Positions 55,714 through 64,000 of a stretch of DNA of 64,000 bases are shown one piece after another. Each line of letters opens with the position of its first letter. Position 1 is the stretch's first letter. This DNA is from Cercophora sp. LCS_1. Its lineage: Eukaryota; Ascomycota; Sordariomycetes; Sordariales; Lasiosphaeriaceae. Position numbers and translations under genes: made by a program. Location: assembly GCA_036250225.1 (NCBI GenBank), contig JAPZLL010000027.1, positions 399,894-463,893 of the forward strand, in the 5' to 3' direction. A model generated the notes under the pieces. That model was not told the origin of the DNA. It saw only the letters and a program-made list of their open reading frames with translations, and made no database searches.

Positions 55714-56165
55714 TGTGGGTGGATGATTGATGAAGTTTACTGCTCTGGTGTATGTGGCAGGGCAGAGTGGGGATGATATGAATCCAGCAAAACGGTCGAT
55801 GCAATGAACTTGCGATGCAGTGAAACGACGGTCAGCGTTTCGCAGTCCTGAGACCGGTACGAAGCTAAATACGTGAAGCGTCGATGCGTCGCGCCATCGC
55901 CATCGTGTCACTCATGACGGGAAAAGTAACAAAGTGCTTCGCACCTCGGGGTCGTTCTTTGTTGCGCAAACGGGTTTTGCTGTCCTGCGGGCGACAAGTC
56001 TTTGGCAAAATAAACGGCACATACCCTACTGAAAAGTCGAAGGGTACTGGTCCACTAAAAAAAAAGGAGTAACTCTAAGATCCTAATTGGTGCATCGGTC
56101 ATATTCAATTGCGTAGATAATTTGGCAAAAGCCGTTGGGCTTTTATTCTTGATGCCCGCTGGAAT

Positions 56166-56212
56166 TTACATTGCCTGTCTAGGCTGCTTGAAGTAGCATC
56201 GACTGAACTCAG
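56166..56212 (+). repeat. Dispersed repeat, copy 1 (partner at 61809)
   Basis: Core TGTCTAGGCTGCTTGAAGT matches 61820-61838 except for one C/T change. Differences just outside the core are mostly transitions. Confidence 0.55.
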
Positions 56213-56750
56213 TGTGTCGATGTTTTGGTTGCCAACTTGGGCAGGAACAAGATGGGTTTGTGCCATCGTCAGGCAAGCAGGTGGCAAAAATATCCGCACA
56301 CGTAACCAGCCAATGCCACTTCGAATGATCTCGACAGGCGGGATCGATTCTCAACACGAAGGAGCAGGTGCTTGGGCTCGGCAAACTAGGCGGGTGGATA
56401 CCATATTTGATGCCATGCCAGCCAATGGAAGTAACTAGCACCAAGACGAGATCGACTTTTTCAGCCAGATTCAAGCCTAGTTCTCGGTTGCGCTGGAAGG
56501 TATGCATGAGGTGGTCAGCCGTATTATATCTGCAGCGTCGAAAATAAAATTCCAAGGCCTCTAAATACCTCAACGGTTTATGCCTCGAGATATTGAATAG
56601 GCTCCTTGCCAGAGAAAAAGCCCTCCCAAATCGTTGGTGACTTGTGCGGTTTATTTTGTCAGTAACATCTATGTTAGGCACACCAATGAGAAGATTAAAA
56701 TAGTATGATATAAGTTTTCCCGGCAAACGAAATAGAAGGAGGGAAAAAAG

Positions 56751-56912
56751 GAGGGAAAAAAATGCAAAAGCTCAGGCCCGGTCGACCCTTGACACTGGTG
56801 ACCACGCCACCTAGTAGGAATCGAACCTGGGACCTTGCGAAGACCGTGCGACGGTTTCTGGTTGACTGTGTGAACAAGGCGATGCTCACTACCACTCGGC
56901 CAAGACGTCCTT
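56751..56912 (-). repeat. tRNA-derived SINE-like element
   Basis: On the minus strand, a perfect A box TGGCCGAGTGG (56902-56892) and a perfect B box GGTTCGATTCC (56827-56817) are 64 bp apart. A CCTTG/CAAGG stem with a loop beginning TTCACAC could be an anticodon arm with a long insert. The T-stem 3' side is mutated. Downstream come about 65 bp of unrelated sequence and then T-runs (56760-56754 and further), as in a SINE tail and pol III terminator. Confidence 0.55.
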
Positions 56913-57074
56913 CTTGGTGAGTCCAACTTGACAGAACCTCCCTTTTGGGCATTGATATACTCCGCACATCTGGGGGACAATTATAGTAATATTCGTCATA
57001 TTGTACAACACCTCCCCGGGACTAATAACAGGACCAGCCCAAACATCAGCCTCCGTAATGCAACGTCTCGTCTC

Positions 57075-58372
57075 TTACGCCCGTCCCCGAACTCCACCCC
57101 TTGACTGTGTCTGCGGGGCAACCATTGAAGGCCGAATCCGTCCCTCCAAGCGATGCCGATACGTCCGAAACCGCAGTCTGTCAAGATTACGGGAGAGGTT
57201 GGGGTCCGGAGGGGGCGGGGAGATGCGAGGAAGCATCGATGCTGCTCGAACGTCGGCCATCCTCCCGCCGAAGAGCCGCGCTACGTCGTCATCGCTCATC
57301 TCCGGGGCACCTTCGCTGAGTCTAGCAGGGAACCTGGCGGCTTTGGAACCGTCAGCATTTCATAACAGAGACACTTTGCATCATGGGTGGGTGATGGCTT
57401 ACCGGTGAAGTTCAAGTTGAGAATTCCACGAATCCACGTCTGGCTGATGACGCACAGAACATCCGTCCTGTTATTCTCAAGAATGGGGACGCCAGCTTGG
57501 TGAACCCCCAGCGGGTCTCGCCTATCCTCGTAAAAGTTGAGGACGCCTCCCATCATTCTTGTTTCCCAATACCAGCCCGCCTCGCCGGTGGTTTCGTCCC
57601 CATAACCAAGCGCCGTGACGTTGGGAGGAGTGTGGTGTAACCGATGAGTGCTCAGGAATCCCGTGAGAAGATGGACAACCTCGTGTGCGATACACATGCC
57701 CAGCTGAAAGGTGAACGTCTCCCAAGCGACCACGCAGCTCACGTGCTCGGGATGATTTGGATCCCTAAAAGTCGTGGCCCTTTGCCCCACGTGCACCATG
57801 GTGTCGACAAGCTGTGTAAACCGTCAGAAAGACCTCGAATATCCAGGCTCGCTACATGTATCACTGACCAGCTTGTTGACTTCAATATAGCCGGCTGCCT
57901 TGGGGTTGTATCGTCGCATGTCATTGCCCCAGTCTGCCTTTTTCGCTGCGGCCTCGCCGTCAAGACCATACACGAGACGGATGTCAGGAAAGTCGTCCCG
58001 CATCCGTTCCAAGAAGAGGCCTATCCAAAGCGGAAGCCTTTCCATGGTATCATTGTAGAGGATCTGGTTGTCGCGCAGAAGTTGACGTCTGTCTTCCAAA
58101 ATTTCGCGGGCTGTGTCGATCAACGTTGCCCTTCCTTGTGGGCTCTCCAGGATGTTCAGGCCAACATGAACACAGATGGCAACCGCGCTGAAGCGAGGAT
58201 CTGTTGGCGGGATCTCTTCGTAGTTTGGTGAGGCCCCGTTGGATGGGAGCCTTGAAACGCGGAGGCCGTTGACATCGGGTACCTGGCGGGTCGATTAGAA
58301 TACCACCAAGCAACGGAGTGGCGGAATAAAAAAAGACAAGCCACATACAATGGGATTGGGTCTTGGGTCCAT
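57075..58372 (-). CDS. HEVVH metallopeptidase-like fungal protein
   Basis: Exons 58372-58349, 58282-57869, 57811-57403 and 57340-57075 give 370 residues. The zinc-peptidase core MCIAHEVVHLLTGFL has the H-E-x-x-H of zincins. A downstream GEAGWYWETRMMGG segment holds candidate third-ligand Glu residues. The protein has no signal peptide, unlike secreted fungal metallopeptidases, so it may act inside the cell. The N-terminus (MDPRPNPI) sits in a 24-bp first exon; its join to VPDVNGLRVSRLP is clean. The C-terminal exon was placed by an AAAG acceptor that gives FPARLSEGAPEMSDDDVARLF; an alternative acceptor ends the protein at 57296. Similar proteins are widespread hypothetical proteins in Sordariomycetes, from memory. 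Confidence 0.75.
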
Positions 58373-59149
58373 GTTTGCAAAACTTAGTGACGTGTGGCGA
58401 TGATGAGCGAGCGCAATCCTGGTTCCTGACCGTTCAGATTGACGAGTTGGTTGACTGAGTGGGTGGGATAGCACTTGCGAGAGATTGTGTCTCTCCCAAC
58501 AGTCGGAGCCAATCCTTTATACTTGCTCAACCCAACCAACCGGTCATGTTGGCTGTTCATCACGGCCCCACATTCTCCGACGTAGGACACCTCGGTCTCA
58601 TCTCAAAATGCCAAGACCTAGTTTGTGAACGGCCAGGCCCCGCAGTGCCGCTGTGCGACGAGAGCCCGTCAATTTTGTAGAAGCAGGGAACAAAGAGGAC
58701 GCCCTGGGGCCTTGCATCTCGCCTTACCCGTTGAAGTGAGGCAGTGATACTCGAATTCGGCAGGCGGCCATGGAGGACGGTCATGGGGGAAGACGACCAA
58801 AATACTCTGGGTTGGTAGAACGGCCCAACATGGCATTCTCAAACGCACGCTCAACGCAGAAGACTGAAAAGGGACGCCGCGCGAGACGCCATGTTCCTAT
58901 TTCGTGATAGGTGGGCGTTTGTGTTCGCGCGCGGGGGTGGCCCGTTGCGAGAAGACCGAATTGTCGAGACAGGATTGGCCCATTTAGCGCGGTTGCCCTG
59001 GAAGGTCGCTGCTCGGCGCGCCCCGTCCCACCAACCCCTTGCCGCTGTTCGAAGCCGTCACGTGCTGGGGTGATCACGCCCTGAAAGCACGAAAGGAAGA
59101 ACCAGCCCTCGACCTTTCCTCCTTTTTGCCCGCCACGCCCAGCAACGAC
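58373..59149. promoter_or_regulatory. Divergent promoter region; no gene seen
   Basis: Between the metallopeptidase-like gene and the 59150 gene. The minus-strand frame 58781-59344 overlaps the next gene and has no features. Confidence 0.4.
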
Positions 59150-60254
59150 ATGACGCAAATCACAGTAGCAGACCTCGCCGCCGAGCATCGCCATGTCTTT
59201 TCGCGTGCAATCCTGGCCGTGCTTGATACCGAAGAGGCCATATTCACCTACGCCCAGATTCTCGATGGTTTGCCAACCGCTGCCACTTTCATAGACAGCA
59301 GGGCTGGCCTCGATCGAGATCATCCGCTTCGCCAACACACGCAATTGTGTCCTGGGGCCCTCGAGAAGGCGCAGGAGTACCGAAGGTCATTCAACCCGAA
59401 CGTCTTGAGTTTCGAAGTCAAGGTGGGCTGTCTCTCGTATGGCGCCGTGTGCTTGCTGACCCTTTGTCTAGCTTGCGCAGGCTTTCCAGGACGCGGAACT
59501 AGGAACCTCGGAGTTTAACATGAGACTTATCGAGATGGTAGCCGTTGCCCTACATCGTATCGCAGTGGTGCTCTATCAGAGCGATGATGTTGGCCACAAG
59601 GATGACAGTGTCGCCATTACCACTTGGCAACGCCCGATATCCGATGAAGAACTTGACAGAAGGGGGCTTGTCAGATTGAAGAGTCCAGAAACGCTGTTCT
59701 CTCACTGGAGTTATGTGAGAAAGGATGCCTATCCAAATGGTGTGGCTGATATCGTGGGCTATTGGGCTGAGAATCGCATTCTCGGCGGCGTTGTTCTTTT
59801 TGGCCGGGGCGTTTCGGGCTTCGGGGTGCGCAATTCCGACAGCTTCGCACAACTATATGGGCGGTTAACCGGTGTGCAGTGTGATGGAGTTTATCTCCAC
59901 TCCAATCGCGAAGGGGTCACGTACCGAATCTACAAGCTCCTGGACAGTCAGGTTGACGCTTTGCTGGACTTCCTCCTTGGCTCCTCAAATACAAACCCGC
60001 TGCCCATAAGGGGAGACGAGAAGAATCGCGATCGCATTGATCCCGTCGACGCCATCGAAGTGTTTCGTGTCTTTCGAGACGAATGGGAACGAGAACCCAC
60101 CCCACGTCATAGTAAGATGTGGACCTTCTGGAAACGCCGTCCAAAGAACAGCTTTGACTACCCCGAGTTAGATGACCAACGGAGGGCCATGGAAGCCTTT
60201 TGGCGTGAAAGAGAGGTTAGGCGAGAGGAAGAGCGGAGACAGGAAAATAGCTAG
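59150..60254 (+). CDS. Unknown conserved-looking fungal protein, Trp-rich
   Basis: Exons 59150-59422 and 59472-60254 give 351 residues. No signal peptide or membrane helix. Distinct parts are an N-terminal helical region (VADLAAEHRHVFSRAILAVL), a middle beta-rich region with SHWSYVRKDAYPNGVADIVG, ENRILGGVVLFGRGVSGFG and DGVYLHSNREGVTYRIYKL, and a charged C-terminus ending in EREVRREEERRQENS. I do not recognise the family. ATG 59150 replaces an upstream TTG. The stop codon shares the palindrome CTAG (60251-60254) with the stop of the convergent pseudogene. Confidence 0.7.
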
Positions 60255-61216
60255 GTTTCAGTCTTGTCAACTTTTGCCCTTTTAACATCGAGGCCTGCTC
60301 CCGCACTCAAGAGCGCTTGAATGATGTCATCGTTTTGGTTTCGTAGAGCGACCTGCATAATCCCACCAAGTCGGGGCCTCTCGATAAAGCCTGGGCCAAT
60401 ACTGCTCGCAATATACACAGGATCCAAGGGACTGATCAGGTAAACAGCAGTGGCAGTATGCTTCCCGTTGAAGGTGAGGGAAAATGGTGTTAATCTCTCT
60501 CTGTCGGGCGAGAGTGGTGCCCTCGGCGGCACAACTTGATTCCCCGAGTCCGTCCAATTTGACACCAACGTCTTGCAAACCTCGCACAGTCCGTACTCGG
60601 CAGCATAGTGAAGTACGTTTTTGATTGAGGCTGTCTTCAACTTGTAATTAGCGTTGGGTTCCTGGATTGGGAGAGGAGACGAAGTGTGCCGTCGAACCCC
60701 TCGAGTTCTAAACTCGGTGCTCGTCTTTTCCTGTGACCAAAACGAATAACAAGCTATCTTAGTGCTTTGCCGACAATCTTGGGCTGCTTCGAAGATGGCA
60801 GCGAAGCAAGAAACGATTCCACATGTTGGGGGCAATAGACCTGAATATACTTGAACACGTCGCCGAGGAACGTGATATTGGCTTCTAAATCACCACCGTT
60901 GAACAATTCATGCGAATTCCGTGCAAATGAGATGATGAGAGTGATGTTGATCCCTTCCTTGGAGTTATATTTTGGCATCAAGTGGATCAGAGAGGTTCGT
61001 ACGCGCGGGTGAGATAGAGTAAGTCGCCCAAGCTGCTCTTGAGGCTCAGCTTGCTGTAAATGCCTGTGTCTGTGTCAGCGTTTGCTGGAGGGAAGGCGGG
61101 ATCGACAAACCGGGGAGATCCGAGGATTTGACAAGTCCTTTGAGAAAGTCATAATTGACATAACTGTCGCTCCACTCGGGGATTATCAGCTGGTGCAACT
61201 CCTGATCGAATCTCAT
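60251..61216 (-). pseudogene. Truncated, frameshifted SPX-ankyrin protein (NUC-2/PHO81-GDE1 type)
   Basis: Starts at ATG 61216 with the SPX opening MRFDQELHQLI, then SYVNYDFLKGLVK. After a canonical intron (61110-61064) it reads YSKLSLKSSLGDLLYLTRAYEPL and hits TGA at 60989. An extra CT, or equivalent, there breaks the frame; the continuation (HLMPKYNSKEGINITL, then FARNSHELFNGGD) is in another frame. A further break lies near 60770. The last part has two weak ankyrin-like units (NVLHYAAEYGLCEVCKTLV; MQVALRNQNDDIIQALLSAG) with LSPDRERLTPFSLTFNGKH between them, as in GDE1. The GDPD catalytic domain of full-length proteins (about 1000 residues) is missing. It was once a phosphate-sensing or glycerophosphodiesterase-type paralogue. 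Confidence 0.72.
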
Positions 61217-61553
61217 GGCTGGGTGGCCGGGTGGGCGCGTCTTGTGGGTTGAGGTTCTTTTGGGGTGGGTTGGGCTGCTGCGAGCAGCAATTTCATGCGT
61301 CGGTTGGTCACTGGAGGTGACCCACCAAGAAGGGAGCGCTTTCCTTTGTATCAAACCCACAGAAATCGGATGGCACCTTCCTTGTGGGGTCAAGACATGG
61401 AAGTCCCAGACAAAAAGCAGCAACAGCACTAATTTGACACCTCCAGGTCCTTGACAATGCCCGGCGGAAAATCCCCGGTGGTTGAGTTGGGTTGGTGTAT
61501 TTGTATTAGATTTTGAGCCTCCATTTCAACGAACCAGAACAGAACGAACTGGA
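61217..61553. other. 5' flank of the pseudogene; nothing further seen
   Basis: The open frame continuing upstream from the SPX start has no features. Confidence 0.4.
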
Positions 61554-61660
61554 TGGCTCAACGGTAATGCGCGAGGCCCATGATGGATCCGGTTCTGGTA
61601 GCCGTAGACCTCCTCAGAGGCACTGGGTTCGACTCTCAGAGTTGCAAAGATGAGCCACTT
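61554..61660 (+). repeat. tRNA-like pol III element, degenerate
   Basis: A box TGGCTCAACGG (61554-61564) and B box GGTTCGACTCT (61626-61636). The T-arm pairs well (CTGGG/CTCAG), and a TTTT follows at about 61660. The acceptor stem pairs only in part (AACT/AGTT). Like the elements at 52.1 and 56.8 kb, it is probably a tRNA pseudogene or tRNA-derived repeat. Confidence 0.5.
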
Positions 61661-61808
61661 TTCACCGTCGACCCTCCTCCCTTCGGGGAGTTGAGGCTCG
61701 GCGGTGAAATTTTTGCGTCTTTTTTGACACCAAATATCATATTCTTTGGGCAGGTTTATCTATTCATTGGTTTTCTTGGTGGTTGGGTGTTAGGTACCTC
61801 CCATCGTA

Positions 61809-61855
61809 ATTACAATACATGTCTAGGCCGCTTGAAGTGGCACCAACTTAATCCC
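61809..61855 (+). repeat. Dispersed repeat, copy 2 (partner at 56166)
   Basis: Core TGTCTAGGCCGCTTGAAGT in the same orientation as the partner copy. Confidence 0.55.
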
Positions 61856-62048
61856 CGAATCTCAACTCCCTCGCCATACCCTCACCGCCCCGGAAGCTCC
61901 GCCGGCCCATGCTGCCACCCCGTCCCCAACTCAGCCCTCTCCAGCACCGTCCCAGGCGCTTCATAAACCGGAGGCGGCGAAACAGCCAGTTCACTACCCT
62001 AAAATCGACACCATGAATTTCCCTTTCCTTCTTCGGAACTGAGCTAGG

Positions 62049-62078
62049 CTGAGCCAGACTGAGCCAGACTGAGCAAGG
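62049..62078 (+). repeat. Three tandem copies of a 10-bp unit
   Basis: Units of CTGAGCCAGA, the last one degenerate (CTGAGCAAGG). Confidence 0.8.
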
Positions 62079-62165
62079 GGGTCACTATTCTGGCCCACCT
62101 CGGCTATAGTTGCCACGGTCCAAAATGGCCGTGGAGTTGCGAGGACCCAGTTTTGGGTCCTCGTA

Positions 62166-62193
62166 TCACCACCACTACCACCACCACCACCAC
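62166..62193 (+). repeat. CAC/ACC microsatellite
   Basis: An imperfect trinucleotide run of CAC repeats about 28 bp long. Confidence 0.8.
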
Positions 62194-63415
62194 AACCTCC
62201 TCAAACACCTAACCGCGCTTTTCTTCACTTAAAAGACAGAGAAAAAAAACCTACCATTTAACACTCTGGCTGATCCCGTTGCGCCCAAGTTGAATTCTCC
62301 ATTTTCTCAAAAACAACGGTTCAGCACTTGACTTGAGATTGCCAAAGGAGAAAGTCATGGAAAGGGAGTGGCTAACTGCTCTGAACGTCGGCCACTAATG
62401 CTGCTACTATGCAAGCTTACGAATACAGTAATGAATCGCCGCCTTTCAAAGTAAGGAGACGCGTCACAGGAAGCAGCTGCCTGAACAGGAGTTCGGCGAG
62501 CGCGGGACAAAAGACGAAGGATTGGCTGGGAGCCTACAATCCTGGAAGGTGCCAGAAAGATGTATAGTACTAATTACCTGGCCGCAGATTCGCTGACGTA
62601 TGCGAATGCTGCCTGGGTAGAGACACATAGATAGAATCAGTAAGGCTGAGTTACAAAGGAACGAGAACAGGCAGTTGTTATTGGCTTGATACGACGCGCG
62701 TAACTGTATTGTGCACATGTAAGGAAAGGCAAGTACGCCTGATCAAGGTGGTCACAATGGTGGCTGCGAGCAAGAATTGGTAAAGGTGTAAGATTTCAAC
62801 CTGGCCGGAGCCAAAGGAGTGGGCAAAGGCCACAGTCTATATACTGCGTTAGTGGCAAGGTGGCCACGCAAGGTGTGGCGATAGTGTGAGTCAGGTGGTG
62901 GTGGTGGTTTCCTCACAGATGGAGTGCTTAATTCAGTCATCAGATCAGCACAACATCTGGGTGTTAACTCCAGGCCGGGACCACATCTGATTGAGCTCTC
63001 TTGAGATGTGAGGCACGAGTTTAACAAAGAAGCCAAAATGTAGAACTGAGAATTGAGCCCTGTTTTCTCTATTTACGTACTAAAATTACACTCTTTTTGG
63101 CCTTTCAAAAAGTGCTTTCACCTGGCCATAGCCAACTCAAAGGTGCTTCTTATTCATATCGTCAAAGCCACTAAACATTCGCCTGCTTTTATCGTGATGA
63201 ATTTGAACCGGAAATCCGCCCCGGTTTGGTCTGACGTCAAGATACTGGATAAATCCAGGGCCCCATACCGCAAGGTGTCAGAAACACTGCACACTGGAAT
63301 CTTGTGGGTTGCAACTGCTTGGTTGAATTTCGTCTGTTCTGTTGGCTTCTCTGGCGAAGCCAGAGAGCCTATATACTTGTTCATTCTGTCAGGCTAAAGT
63401 GGCTATGCCAGCTCA

Positions 63416-63475
63416 ACTCCGATCAACCTTGCTAAGCTCCGATCAGCCTTGTTCAACTCCGATCAGCCGTCTTCC
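63416..63475 (+). repeat. Three tandem 20-bp units
   Basis: CTCCGATCAACCTTG, CTCCGATCAGCCTTG and CTCCGATCAGCCGTC begin successive units about 20 bp apart. Confidence 0.75.
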
Positions 63476-63608
63476 ACCGTGCTCCGACCGGTTGTGTTCT
63501 GGCCCCTAGCCAGAACACCTCTCTTTCGGACAAGGTCAGCCATCTTCCACCACACTCCAACCGGTGGTGTTCTGGCCTCTGGCCAGAACCCCCTTCATTC
63601 TGACAAGT
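63471..63608 (+). repeat. Two direct copies of a ~70-bp unit with internal hairpin
   Basis: The copies start CTTCCACCGTGCTCCGACCGG and CTTCCACCACACTCCAACCGG respectively (first 19-20 bases comparable) and each contains a GTTCTGGCC...GGCCAGAAC-type inverted repeat. Most differences are transitions. Confidence 0.7.
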
Positions 63609-63888
63609 ACCTACTCTGGCCACGAGGAAGGCGAAACGATGCGACTTTAAAACAACAATTCAGCGCCCAAGTGCCATGATGAGAACCCTCCGCCGCCGTT
63701 TGTGTATCAAAACTTCCATGCACCAAGTGCGCTCTTGGCAAGTGACACGCATTCTTAAAAATAAAAAACAGACCCTCTTCTCCAGCGTCAATTCCTTTCC
63801 CTTACCTAGCTTAGTCCCGCTTTATAGTTTATGCGAGGAGACTGCTAGTAGTTCCTAGCCATGTCTTTTGCGTAGTGCCTGGAATTAC

Positions 63889-63925
63889 CCACCCATGGGT
63901 GCCCATGGGTACCCATCGATCATGA
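63889..63925 (+). repeat. CCCATGGGT palindromic repeats
   Basis: ACCCATGGGT, GCCCATGGGT and ACCCAT follow each other near the window end. Confidence 0.7.
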
Positions 63926-64000
63926 TCATACATATAATAATGCGTGCAACAATACAGACGTATATCTAGTCCTCTCAGTAATAGCTCAAGTATAAATATA

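Larger units (their letters stand above)
55714..57074. other. Intergenic with repeat elements
   Basis: About 1.4 kb. It holds the dispersed repeat at 56166 and the tRNA-like element at 56.8 kb; no gene is seen. Confidence 0.5.
61856..63410. other. Gene-poor 3' region, no gene seen
   Basis: Short frames only (62464-62718, 62752-63036, 63154-63384). A perfect hairpin TCTCTGGC-GAA-GCCAGAGA lies at about 63347-63366. Composition and repeats suggest transposon remnants, but I recognise no transposase, reverse transcriptase or LTR. Confidence 0.4.

Noticed and set aside
1..64000. CRISPR arrays, rRNA, phage or insertion-sequence genes
   Set aside because: None seen; the repeats present are few and lack regular spacers, and no transposase or reverse transcriptase motif was found.

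Overview
The window comes from a filamentous ascomycete (Pezizomycotina, most likely a Sordariomycete). Evidence: genes interrupted by short GT-AG introns (about 40-160 bp), CT-rich leaders, a Zn(II)2Cys6 regulator, a HET-domain protein, a DUF7580-type protein, an S28 peptidase and a fungal-type NUC-2/PHO81 relic. There is no operon structure, CRISPR array or rRNA. Coding sequences below were rebuilt by hand from exon phases; where I give exons, the summed length is a multiple of three unless I say otherwise. Several long open frames begin with TTG or GTG rather than ATG, so starts were moved to the first credible ATG.

Region 1 (1-10.5 kb): the 3' part of a ferric reductase, a secreted S28 serine peptidase, a small secreted protein, then a gene-poor stretch with short Cys-motif proteins starting Met-Cys (6587, 8761, and a decayed relative at 9972). 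Between them lies a near-perfect 156+156 bp inverted repeat whose two arms encode the same Lys-rich peptide head to head from a shared CCATGG.

Region 2 (10.5-20.7 kb): an aromatic-degradation-type gene cluster. It holds an extradiol (VOC) dioxygenase and a divergent FAD phenol-hydroxylase-like monooxygenase on a shared promoter, then a cytochrome P450, a fumarylacetoacetate-hydrolase-family enzyme and a Zn2Cys6 activator. Together they could hydroxylate a phenolic ring, cleave it in meta fashion and hydrolyse the product.

Region 3 (21-37.6 kb): a single-pass membrane protein with an extracellular Cys domain, a DUF6601-like membrane protein, a 1469-residue Pro-rich protein, a GH16 beta-glucanase, a newly spliced 70-residue knottin-like secreted protein, a DUF924 protein and an MFS transporter whose 3' end carries a 17-C homopolymer that puts it out of phase.

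Region 4 (38-61 kb): genes of classes typical of fungal allorecognition or NLR-like repertoires: HET, DUF7580, a C2H2 multi-finger protein, an ankyrin protein, a kinase-like protein and an HEVVH metallopeptidase-like protein, plus an ArsB/NhaD/CitT-type transporter, unknown proteins and a frameshifted SPX-ankyrin pseudogene. Three tRNA-like pol III elements with intact A and B boxes sit at 52.1, 56.8 and 61.6 kb.

Region 5 (61.2-64 kb): no credible gene; short tandem and direct repeats, hairpins and repeat remnants.
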